This document shows positions 12,677 to 23,200 of a DNA stretch of 64,000 nucleotides, piece after piece; positions within the stretch are counted from its first letter, which is position 1; each line of letters begins with the position of its first letter. This stretch comes from Theocolax elegans (lineage: Eukaryota; Arthropoda; Insecta; Hymenoptera; Cerocephalidae). Where the stretch lies: the NCBI GenBank assembly GCA_026168455.1, contig CM047431.1, forward strand, positions 46,193,466 to 46,257,465, written 5' to 3'. Both the position numbers and the translations under genes were made by a program. The notes beneath the pieces were generated by a model, which was given only the letters and a program-made list of their open reading frames with translations, made no database searches and had not been told where the DNA came from.

Positions 12677-13292
12677 ATGTTGGGAGGTCAGCATTCTCGT
12701 TACGAGTCGCGATCGAGATTTAAATATTCATTTTTTTTGTGTCTTAATCCAACTTAGTTAACGGGTTTATCTTAGGTATTCTGTTTATCGCACTCACTGT
12801 CTTTTATATATTCTTTATTTGGAAATTTGGTGTGCCAACCGCTTCAGCATGTGTAATTTATTTATTTAGTAATAAAAACTAAGTTAATTCATTACTGCGT
12901 ATATCGTTTGTTTTACTATATTATACTATATATTTACATCCTGAAACAGTTTTGACACATCAAAAGCCAACGCGATGTTCCTGAATGTTGGGAGGTCAGC
13001 ATTCTCGTTACGAGTCGCGATCGAGATTTAAATATTCATTTTTTTTGTGTCTTAATCCAACTTAGTTAACGGGTTTATCTTAGGTATTCTGTTTATCGCA
13101 CTCACTGTCTTTTATATATTCTTTATTTGGAAATTTGGTGTGCCAACCGCTTCAGCATGTGTAATTTATTTATTTAGTAATAAAAACTAAGTTAATTCAT
13201 TACTGCGTATATCGTTTGTTTTACTATATTATACTATATATTTACATCCTGAAACAGTTTTGACACATCAAAAGCCAACGCGATGTTCCTGA
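12677..13292. repeat. perfect tandem duplication, 2 x 308 bp
   Basis: ATGTTGGGAGGTCAGCATTC begins at 12677 and again at 12985, and the two 308-bp units read as identical to the shared end GCGATGTTCCTGA. There is no coding potential. The unit contains AATAAA and starts TGTTGGG, reminiscent of a solo LTR, but a matching CA end was not found. Confidence 0.9.
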
Positions 13293-14277
13293 ACGTTAAA
13301 AAAAAAAACAATAAAAGTTTTTTACCTTAAACTCTTCTCCAAATTGACCAATTTCCAAGTTAAATGTTATAGTGGTTCTTTTTTAATTATTAAATATTAA
13401 ATATCGGGTTAATTAACAGTTCGACTAATTAACGTGATGTTTTGATTGTAAAAAATATACATATATACATACACTCGATGGGTAATAGTGAAATAATTTA
13501 GTTTAACATATCCAACGCGATTTGTATACGGAAATTTCGAATACACGTCAATAAAATCCGAAGAAGAAAAATCGTTTGTCAGCGGAATCGACTTGGTCAG
13601 TGTATATATATATATATATACATATAGTCCGAACGACTTTTGCCGGCACATTGCGAAATATGGAGCGGAGTACCGTTTTTCCATTTTTCTTTCTTTTTTT
13701 TTTCGTGCTCCCTTCGATTATGACACACTGCACTTACACACAAGATATTCCCTTCTCCTTTTTTTTTCGGCTATCACGCGTACACGCAACATTAATTTAT
13801 AACGTTCCGCAACTTTAACTTTATTTTTTTAATCTCCCTACCTTCTGTCAAGAAAAGTATATATAGTTATTAAAAAAAAAGGATATATACATTATTTACG
13901 AGGGAGGGAGCAATACGAAAAATTAATTAGAACGGGCGTAATTTAATTCGCGTCTTTAAAAATAATAAAGAGGAGCGAATTGCGGACTTTTTAGACTCGC
14001 TGAAAGAAAAGGTGACACAAAAGACTTTGACTCTGTATGCGATGAGATTAACAATCTTTCTCTTTCTTTCTGTTTCTCTCTCTCTTTTCTCTCCTGGTCT
14101 CGTTACCGACCTAATGTAATTCCAACGAATTCGATTAACCGAGTTGTTGTACATAATTTTCATTATTTCATCGAGTAAAAGTAACGCCTCCAGGTATGTA
14201 CGAATTTAAAGAAATACATATATATATAATAAAAAATGAAATAAAAAAAAAAAAACATATATATATATAAATCGATC

Positions 14278-14280
<3 letters not shown>

Positions 14281-14330
<50 letters not shown>
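14281..14330. repeat. (TA)n microsatellite
   Basis: About 25 uninterrupted AT units, which could extrude as a cruciform. Confidence 0.95.
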
Positions 14331-14355
14331 GCATAAAAGGTTAGGAAGGCAGTGT

Positions 14356-14358
<3 letters not shown>

Positions 14359-14393
<35 letters not shown>
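14359..14393. repeat. (GA)n microsatellite
   Basis: About 17 AG/GA units, 30 bp downstream of the (TA)n run. It could serve as a GAGA-factor-type site. Confidence 0.95.
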
Positions 14394-14396
<3 letters not shown>

Positions 14397-15650
14397 AAAA
14401 ATCCGGCCGTTCGGGCGAGCATTAGCAGGCCGCGGTCTGCTAATTAACCCAGATTTTCCCGGATTTATGGTGAACGGAGGCAGGGCATACGAGCAGTTCG
14501 ACTCGACCATACGCACACCACGCATCTCGCTTATGTATACCCCGGTTCGCTATTTTACCTTCTTTTTTTCCATTTTGTTTGTTTACTCGTGGATTTCGTG
14601 CGCGTGACGCTATTTTTTTTTTACACTCGTACGGACGTACCTTTTGTATTCGGACGCGGCATGCTGAATTATTTATTATTCCCGTGTAATTGCACATTTA
14701 TACGTCTCTCTATCTATCTGCACATATCTTCTCTTTCTATGCGTACAGTCACGTAAACGTATATAATACCGAGTGGTGACGGTTTCTTTTCTCTCTATAT
14801 CGCTTTATCCGCTTTTTTTTACACACGGGTATTAGCAAATTGTACGAAACGGAAAGATAACGTTGAATATATACGCGCGGTTATTTAAAATTGAGCTGTT
14901 TTACGTTTATTTTTTTGCTAATCCCCGCGGTCATTCGAGAGGGGGGGGGGAAGAGGGGGAGAGGGGGAGATATATCGGTTTGCGGAATATTTTTTTGTCT
15001 CGGCGCGCTCAAAAGCAATCGGTGAAATTCGCCCGCGTTAAACCGTTGCCTATATATATTACTATATAAAAACACTTTTTGTTCGAAAAAGGAAAAAAAA
15101 AAACACGTAGAATCCAAACATTTCTTTTGTAACGGTCTTATATATACGCCGAGCGTGTATCGCGATCAAATATTACGCGCAAAACGCATCTCGCATCGAC
15201 CAGATAAATCAAATAAACTTGATGGACGGTTTGAGGTATATACGTACGCGACATATTCGTTAATTCGGCAGTTACAAATACACGCACATATATATATACA
15301 CACATATACATGTAATGGTATATACGCGTGCCCGCCACGCGATTTGCTAAATTTTGTTGGATACGTCAAAACGTAATTTTAGTTTAAATGAATAACGTTA
15401 TATGATCGATATACGCGTTTTCAATTGAAATTATTATAAATGTATTATTTTAATTGCGATTACGCATCGTTGGTGTACATACACCTATATATACATTATA
15501 CGACGGGAGGTTTGCAATTTAAATTAACGATCGTTTAAAATTTTCGATATTTTTCCTTAAACTTTTTAATTCTATTGATTTACAATGCATATTTCAACGG
15601 TAATTTCATTTAATTAAATCCTCCAATTACGATATTTAATTATTTCACTC

Positions 15651-15654
<4 letters not shown>

Positions 15655-15702
<48 letters not shown>
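15655..15702. repeat. (TA)n microsatellite
   Basis: About 24 uninterrupted AT units. Confidence 0.95.
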
Positions 15703-15705
<3 letters not shown>

Positions 15706-16101
15706 TAAATAATCCAAAATTATTAAATGATTAGTATTTTTGTTATATAATTGTAACATTTACATCGAACGAGACGAGCGTAACTTTTTTTCTTTATTTT
15801 TCTCTCTAAAAATAGGGAAAAAAAGATGAAAGTATAAAGGACGCACGTGAATATGTATAAGTATATTTTATAAAATATATTTCGAGATAAATTGTGTTGT
15901 GTTTCTCGGACGAAGGAGAGAGCATTACGCGATCGCGCAATCTGGTGCAGCTCTTGCTTGTGAAAAAGGTGATTGGAACTCGGAGGATATAGGATGCTAC
16001 GAGAAAGGTAAAATTTGATAAAAAATCGAGTGATACGTATTAAGGGAAGGAAGAAAAAGAGGAAGAAAAGGCAAAAGGAGGACGAGGGTACCAGGTATAC
16101 C

Positions 16102-16323
16102 ATGTCGGAGGGTTGCAGCAGCTGCAGGAGCCCAAATTACGGTGGGAGTAGCTGCCTGCAGCTCGGAACGTCGAGCGCCGGTGCCGGTGGTGGGTGTCCC
16201 GGATCGACCGGAGGATCCTCGGGTTGCTGCAAACGACGGGTCCAAGTGCGGGCCAAAGTACTTTACGGTTCCGGCAAGGCCATCGCCAGTCTACAAGCCC
16301 AGGAGAAAGCTACACGGCATTAG
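16102..16323 (+). CDS. hypothetical small ORF or exon in a GC-rich patch
   Basis: ATG at 16102 opens a 73-codon Cys/Ser/Gly-rich frame (MSEGCSSCRSPNYGGSS...) that stops at TAG 16321-16323. A second frame through the same patch is also open and reads more like ordinary protein (KCGPKYFTVPARPSPVYKP, then GIRPRTPNAYPDLRTS). It runs straight into a strong donor, CCA|GTGAGT, with GT at 16365-16366. So the patch is probably an exon ending at 16364, with the reading frame unresolved. It could be an upstream (possibly 5'-UTR) exon of the peroxidase gene or part of another gene. No family was recognised. Confidence 0.25.
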   Translation: MSEGCSSCRSPNYGGSSCLQLGTSSAGAGGGCPGSTGGSSGCCKRRVQVRAKVLYGSGKAIASLQAQEKATRH

Positions 16324-16365
16324 ACCACGCACACCTAACGCATACCCAGATCTCCGCACTTCCAG

Positions 16366-16485
16366 TGAGTACGACAATTTCTTTTTTTTTTTTGGTTTCT
16401 ACGCGAAATTCCATTTTTTTTCGACCGCGGGAATCAGCGTGAGTGATACCTACACGCTGATACGCACACCGTGCCGGTGAATCGA

Positions 16486-16525
<40 letters not shown>

Positions 16526-18340
16526 ACAAAAAAAGAAGATCGAGAATCTATACCAAAGGCAATGACCCTAAATCGATCAACGTAAATAGACCACGTCGAC
16601 CGCGGGAGAGACGGAATAAAAAAAAACGCAAGAGGTAGAGAAAGGGAGAGAGAGAGAGAGAGAGAGAGATGATCCGTTCTGCGCGCATATTTCAGAACGA
16701 GCGCGCGTTCATTCTAGAGTAATTTCGGGTCGTCGACCAGATCGCGATCGCGCTTCTTCCCGATTTTTTTGCGCTTGTATTCCAACGCGCACCTCCGGCG
16801 TCCAATCCCCGTGTGCCGTCTCCTCTCTCTCTCTCTCTGCTTAGATATATATATACATATCTCGACCCGCGCACCAGTGAGAGAAAAAAAATTATTATCG
16901 GAGAAAGGGACTGTAACAGTAAAGAGAGGCGGTGGTGACGACGGTACACACGAAAGGTATAATATACGAAACAACGACGACCGCGACAGAAAAAAAAATT
17001 TACTCGCGCATATTCCGAGATCGAATTTCACCAAATCCGTCGTTTCTTTTTTATCTTTCGGTTTTCGTTTGACGTCACCACGTACGCGTGCACACACGAG
17101 GGATACATTATATATGTATATCGTCGAATTTAATTCTACATTTGTTTTTTATACAAATAAATTCGATGATACAATTTCGCGCGTAAAATAGTTATAACTA
17201 TACTAACGTTGTCGGTCGCGCAGTATCGGAAATTAACGAAACTCGTTCGTCGGATTGCCGTGCGAAAGACAGTAAACAAAAATTACGGAAAATTACATTT
17301 ACCTTTTCCTTTCGTCGGTCTATATACGATAATCGAGGCGTAAGCCAATTACTTTGTCAATAACAATAATGGATTAAAATTAAGTGGATTCGAAATACGT
17401 TTGTTACGCACATTTATGGTATATATATATATATATATTTATTCGAAATTAAATTATGTTATAATTTTTGGATTTTATTCCCAATAAACGTTTGCGAGCG
17501 CGATGCATAAACACACCGGACTGTATAACATATAAAATTTAATACTTTTATGTACATTTGTAGAATACAAATTTCCGTGAAACATTGATTTTCCTTGGCG
17601 GACGCGCGAATTCAACTGGTTTAATTAACGACGCTTCAATTTCCATGAGGTTTGACGTCGAAAACTTTGAATCACTCGCGTTATATATATATATATATAT
17701 ATACGCGCGCGTAAAAGTGATCGAGTACCTAAAAATAACTAATTGACATTGACATTATCAATAATTATAATTACTTTGTTTCGATAATTTACAAATTGAA
17801 AACGAATAAGTATCCCTCGTATGTGTATATTAAATGTAGACGGAATTTTAGTCCCACTCCGTTTTCATTAATCACGAGATTATCATTACGATATTCCGCA
17901 CCGGTGTATTCACGCGCGCAATTTTGTCAATATCGCAGTAAATCATATAAAATAAAAAATTAACGATAGTGGTACACCCTTCTTCAGACAATCTTGAGAA
18001 GTCTGCAATAATATAATTCCACTATTCAATAAATAATTTTACACTTTTGAAAATACTAAAATGTAAAGAATCATCCTTATCAAAAGTGTAATACTCGCAC
18101 TTAACTCTGTTAAAGTTGTCGATTTACATATATTTTTCTATAAATTTTTACAAATTAGGATTTATAGTGATAAACTCGCAGTAAAGTTAATTAATAGCCG
18201 ATACATACGCGCGTTCCAGGAGGTATATTATAAAATAAGAAAAAAGTTAAAGTATGTATAAGGTGTCGGGGAAAACTTGCGAGTATAAGTATATACGCAA
18301 AAGCGAAGCAAAAAAAAAAAGAGGAAGATACTCTCTCTCT
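16366..18340. other. non-coding stretch upstream of the peroxidase gene
   Basis: AT-rich with (TA)n at 16489-16522 and 17685-17703 and a short (GA)n near 16648-16670. No coding is supported. It may be an intron if the 16.1-16.36 kb exon belongs to the peroxidase transcript. Confidence 0.45.
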
Positions 18341-18502
18341 CTCTCTCTCTCTCTCCTTCTCGAGATGAGGCCGAGTAGCCCGAGGGCACCGACTCGGTTA
18401 AGACGAGTCCGACGAGCGAGTGCCGGTTTAGTCGGCGTTAAAACTCTCTCGGGCTCTTCCTCGTGACTTTGTCCTCCTCACGGCGCTCATGAAGATATTG
18501 AC
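18341..18502 (+). promoter_or_regulatory. 5' leader of the peroxidase gene with upstream ATGs
   Basis: A CT-rich tract (18331-18358) followed by GC-richer sequence up to the predicted start codon at 18503. An upstream ATG at 18365 opens a 33-codon Arg/Ser-rich uORF ending TGA at 18464-18466 in the same frame as the main ORF. A second ATG at 18489 is out of frame and would overlap the real start. The in-frame stop at 18466 shows that the protein cannot start further upstream in this exon. Whether the exon begins at the CTCGAG|ATG junction (18364) or at a transcription start is unclear. Confidence 0.45.
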
Positions 18503-18525
18503 ATGTATCTACGGATACCTCCACT
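18503..18525 (+). CDS. peroxidase coding exon 1 (start of signal peptide)
   Basis: ATG at 18503 gives seven codons plus two bases before CCACT|GTGAGT. Joined to exon 2 it yields MYLRIPPLLVIAILLIF, a textbook hydrophobic signal peptide. The ATG at 18489 gives the wrong phase and meets a stop soon after the junction. Confidence 0.75.
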
Positions 18526-20174
18526 GTGAGTTTTCACCGTTCCTTCCTTCTTCTTCTTCTTCTTTTTTTATCTTTTACGCTCTTGATTTATGTACTTCTA
18601 TATACGACGCGGCGTATTTCCTTTTTTTTTCGTTACAAACTTGATTTTTTCGCGATATACCGCTCTTTACGCGTGCTCACCGATTTTCGGTCGTTCTCGC
18701 GCGATATAATGAATTTTCTTTACCGACGAATCGTCGCGCGACCAACGAATTTATAGTCGTAGTGTATTTTTGTTTAATTTTTTAACTGTGCGTTTTTTCA
18801 ATGTATTATACATCCAACGTGGAAATATTTTACGAAGTCACTTTGCTAAATTTTCATTTGGTTTTTTAAAGATTGTATAAAATTTATGCATAAAATTTAT
18901 GAAAAAAAGATTACTGCGCCGTGTAATGATATAAATTTTGGTTACGAAACATACACCACTAAAAAAAAATTCATGAACATATTTTGATTGTATCTCAAAG
19001 ATACAAGGAGATGTTTTAATCTGCAGTATTAAAGTCGACGTTGTGTGTTAGAGTGTCGAAAGAAAACTCGGAGTCGTTAAACAAAATTTGTTCTCGATCA
19101 GTAAACACCAAGTCAAACTTACGTTTTCTGGTCATCAAGAAAATTGTATAAACATACCTTAGCAGCCGAATCTATACAAAAATAAAGCAAAGTGGTTTTA
19201 TAAAATTTGTCCACATCGGATTATATATAAATATCGAATATTTTCAAAAAAAAAAACCCCCAAACATAGGAAAATATTTAGTGTAATTATAGAAAAACGA
19301 GAAAATTTGATAATAAATTGAATATTGAAAAATATGTTATCCACAGGCTCGTTATCGCGATACTATTGATATTCGTAATCAGCGAGAATGAGGTCTGGTC
19401 ATTCGGTAAAAAAATGGTCGAACCCATCGAAACGACGGAGGAGGAGGCGAGAATAAACGAGACCGACGTTAAAATTGCGGAACAGATATCACAGACGATT
19501 GATAATGTGACGAAGCACGTGAAACGTTTAATGGATTCGCGGGATCATGGGATCAACCTCGAGGACACGAAAAACATCGAGGACGCTGACGTAAAAAGTT
19601 TCGCACACCCAGGAACATCCAAAAGTGAGATATTCACCAACGATAGTTCAACTTCCGAGGTGATACGTAGCAGAACGAAAGAGGATGTCGAACCGAGAGA
19701 AGAAGATTTTCTCGAAGCCGCGGATTTTGGTATCCAAGCGATGAACGATTTGTATTCCGTTAAAGAACCCAAACTTTACTCGATGGGTAAGTATACATAT
19801 AAATAAACGTTTGTTGTTATTTTAATCGAACTAGTCGGTTGATCGTTATCGTATCGAATGTTTGCTCGTATCCACAGGTCTTTATCTCAGCTCGAACAAT
19901 CCTGCGCGTTACGTCGCTGCGTTCAATCAACAAACCGAGGAAGCGAAGCAATTGGCCAAATTTGGGTACGCGGCTATCGAAGCCGCTAAGAAATTCCGAA
20001 GCAAGCAAGTATAACTTTCAAATAAAATTCGCGTATATACCTATACGATCGAATTGTAGAAATATACGATATTCACGATGATAGACCAAGTGTTAGATCA
20101 TCATCGAAACGTCATTTTGACCAGCTAAATTCAAAACTGCTCGATTTCCAGTAGAGAACACTCACACACACACA

Positions 20175-20205
<31 letters not shown>

Positions 20206-23200
20206 GCACACGCACACGCACACATACACGGATTAAAATATTTGATTAAAAATGACTGTAATACTTTTATCGAAGGTGGGACAAACTGTCATAATAAGAA
20301 AAATCTGTATACTATATGGTAAAGCAACATAGTTATATCATTAAATGTTACCATATACCTCGTAAAAATAGATTCCATTATTGCCAAGTACGTAATAACC
20401 ATTTTTTATATATAAATCGGTAGAAAACGTATTCCGTTTCTGCTTTGCGACAATACGATTTTTTTGGATGTGCTCGCCCATTTACTATAATAAAAGTATA
20501 CCTGTTCCGTCATTGGAACATTGATAATTGTTTCAAATGTTAAAGCGCAGTAAATAATGTACGTTAATAATTAAGTGACTTATTATGTTTTAGCGTTCTA
20601 CAAGCGCTACATGAACTGAATAAATGTCTAGGTTTTATTCTATTAAATGGGAGATCACAGTATAAAAAAACGTATTTCACGAATACTGGTTAATAGGCTA
20701 GTTCTTACCCAAAGTTGATCGAAACAAAAATAAATAAATTGATCGTTTCGAATAAGTTTAAAACTACTTTCCTTGAACCTATAAAAATTTAATTGTTTAA
20801 AAAAACATTTTCTAGGGACAGTATACTAATGTTTTCTTATTCTAACAGTTTACTCCCACGTTCGGTCAATAGTATATAGTCATTTTTAGATTTTAAATAG
20901 ATAGGTTGTTTTAATTAGCAATATTTGGAAATTTAGGTTCCCTGATCTTTTGAGACAAGCGTCGATCCAACCGAACATCGACAAAAGTTCACTTCGACAA
21001 CAGTGTCCGCGTAAAGGTATACCACAATGTCCACCAGCGAGTTTAAGATACAGAACGACCGATGGAAGTTGCAACAATCACAAACACCTTTGGTGGGGTT
21101 CCGCAATGTCTACCATGCAAAGGTATATATCCTAATGTTTGACACTTATATATACTGAGAAAAAGGATCAGTTGCATTAAGTTCATATCTTAACTATTAA
21201 TTCCTCGTGCAATATTTATCTATAACAAATTTTTGTTCTATAATAAAAGCGTAATATTAAAATGTTAATTATTAAGACACGTGAGCTTAATCCAAGGAAA
21301 TCATTTTCCGAGTTTAATTAAATATTCAATAATTTCTTGGTATAAAGTTGGCGAAAGATATCAGTCCCAAATAACTATAAAGCTCACCCATTAAAATTTA
21401 ATAATAAATCTATTTTTGTGTTTGCGAAACAAATAAAAAATACTTGCGTCAGAAATGAAAGATATACATCTGGAGTTTTTGACAAAATAAATACTACATT
21501 GTTGAAACAGTTTATTAAATATATTGATGTAACTTTACAAAATATTTTTAATGTATGTACTAGTAATGCAACATTGGCCATCGGCTCTAAAAAAAGCGGT
21601 AGTTGTTCCAATTTACAAAAATGGAGAAAAATCAACACCGAATAATTATAGACCAATTTATTTAATATCAAACATTACTAAAATCATGGAAAAAACTATT
21701 CATTTTAAAATATATGAATAAAAAATTAGCTCAAATAAACAATACGGATTTCCAAGGAAAACATTACTATTGATGCTTTAAATTTTATAGTTATATCGTA
21801 TAATAAAATTGATGATAATAAACCTACTATCTCAAAATTTATAGATTTAGCAAAAGCTTTTGATACAGTAAATCATGATAAATTACTTACTAAACTAGAA
21901 GCTCATGGTATCTATTAGATATCAAGTGGTAAAATTTAGAAATGTTAAAAGCCCGAGCATCTCAATAAAAATGGGAATGCCGCAGGGCACTATTCTTGGA
22001 CAATTACTTTTTATGTTTTAATCATAATGCTATAAAGTTGGCAAAGTTGTGTTAAGAATTTGTTTAAGTTTTAAATATATATTATAAGTATAAATTGAAA
22101 TTAATTATGTTGCGAAATTTAAAAGTGTCATAGTTTTCAAGGTTTATTTTGTTATTAATTAATTCTAATTTTAAATTTAAGAAAACGGACATATATACAT
22201 ACAGATATTTGATGTATCTTTAAAGGATGCACGTTATATTAGATATATTTGTATAATCTATATTTTTAACTGCACGCTGCGTTCTGGTCAAATAAATAAA
22301 TAAATAAATTTAGACGCAATATAAAATTTGCAACATTTATGGATAAATCGGACTTACGTTGATTTCAACAGATTCCTACCAGCGGTATACGACGACGGAA
22401 TAGAAACGATACGTAGATCCGTAACAGGTGGTCTCCTACCCAGTGCAAGACAAATTAGCGATTACATTCACGAGGAGCGAGACGTTCCATTGGTATCGAT
22501 CACGCACATGTTGATGCAATGGGGTCAATTTGTCGATCACGACATTACCGGTAAATTATTATCAATATCGTACATATATATATTTTATTCGTCTCGTCTT
22601 TCGGTATAAATTTTATTGAAGTATAATTTTCGTTTTCAGCGACGGGACAAAGTCGAGCGTTCAACGGTTCGGTGCCACAGTGCTGCATGAACGGTGGTCA
22701 GGGATTCCAACCACCGGAATTTATGGTAAATTATACGATTGACTCATACCAATATTTTCATATTATCGACATATTATATATAAATTCAATTTACCGAACT
22801 ACTGTTCCTAAGCATCCGGAGTGTCTACCAATAGCCGTTCATCCTCAGGATAGTCACCTTAGCAGATTGGGTGTTCGATGCCTCGAGTTTGTGAGAAGTG
22901 GCCCAGCTCCGAGAGAAGATTGCGAATTCGGAGCGAGGGAACAACTTTCCCAAGTGACGAGTTTCATCGACGCGTCCACAGTTTACAGCAGTAGCGCCCG
23001 TCAAAGCGATAGTCTTCGAATATTTCGAAATGGTACGGGAACCTATTGAATTGTTCGTTCCACGTGGTCATAACTCCACAAATTAATCAAATGACATCAT
23101 TAGTGGGAATTAAATCTATTTCTCAATTAGAAATTTTTAATAGAAATTGGTGAACAAAGTTTAGGATTTTTGCATGGGGTTGGTTTGTGTACTAGAATGA

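Larger units (their letters stand above)
13293..16080. other. intergenic DNA rich in microsatellites
   Basis: Contains long (TA)n runs, a (GA)n run, G-rich patches (14940-14968) and moderately GC-rich sequence at 14400-14700. No reading frame here has convincing coding character. Confidence 0.55.
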
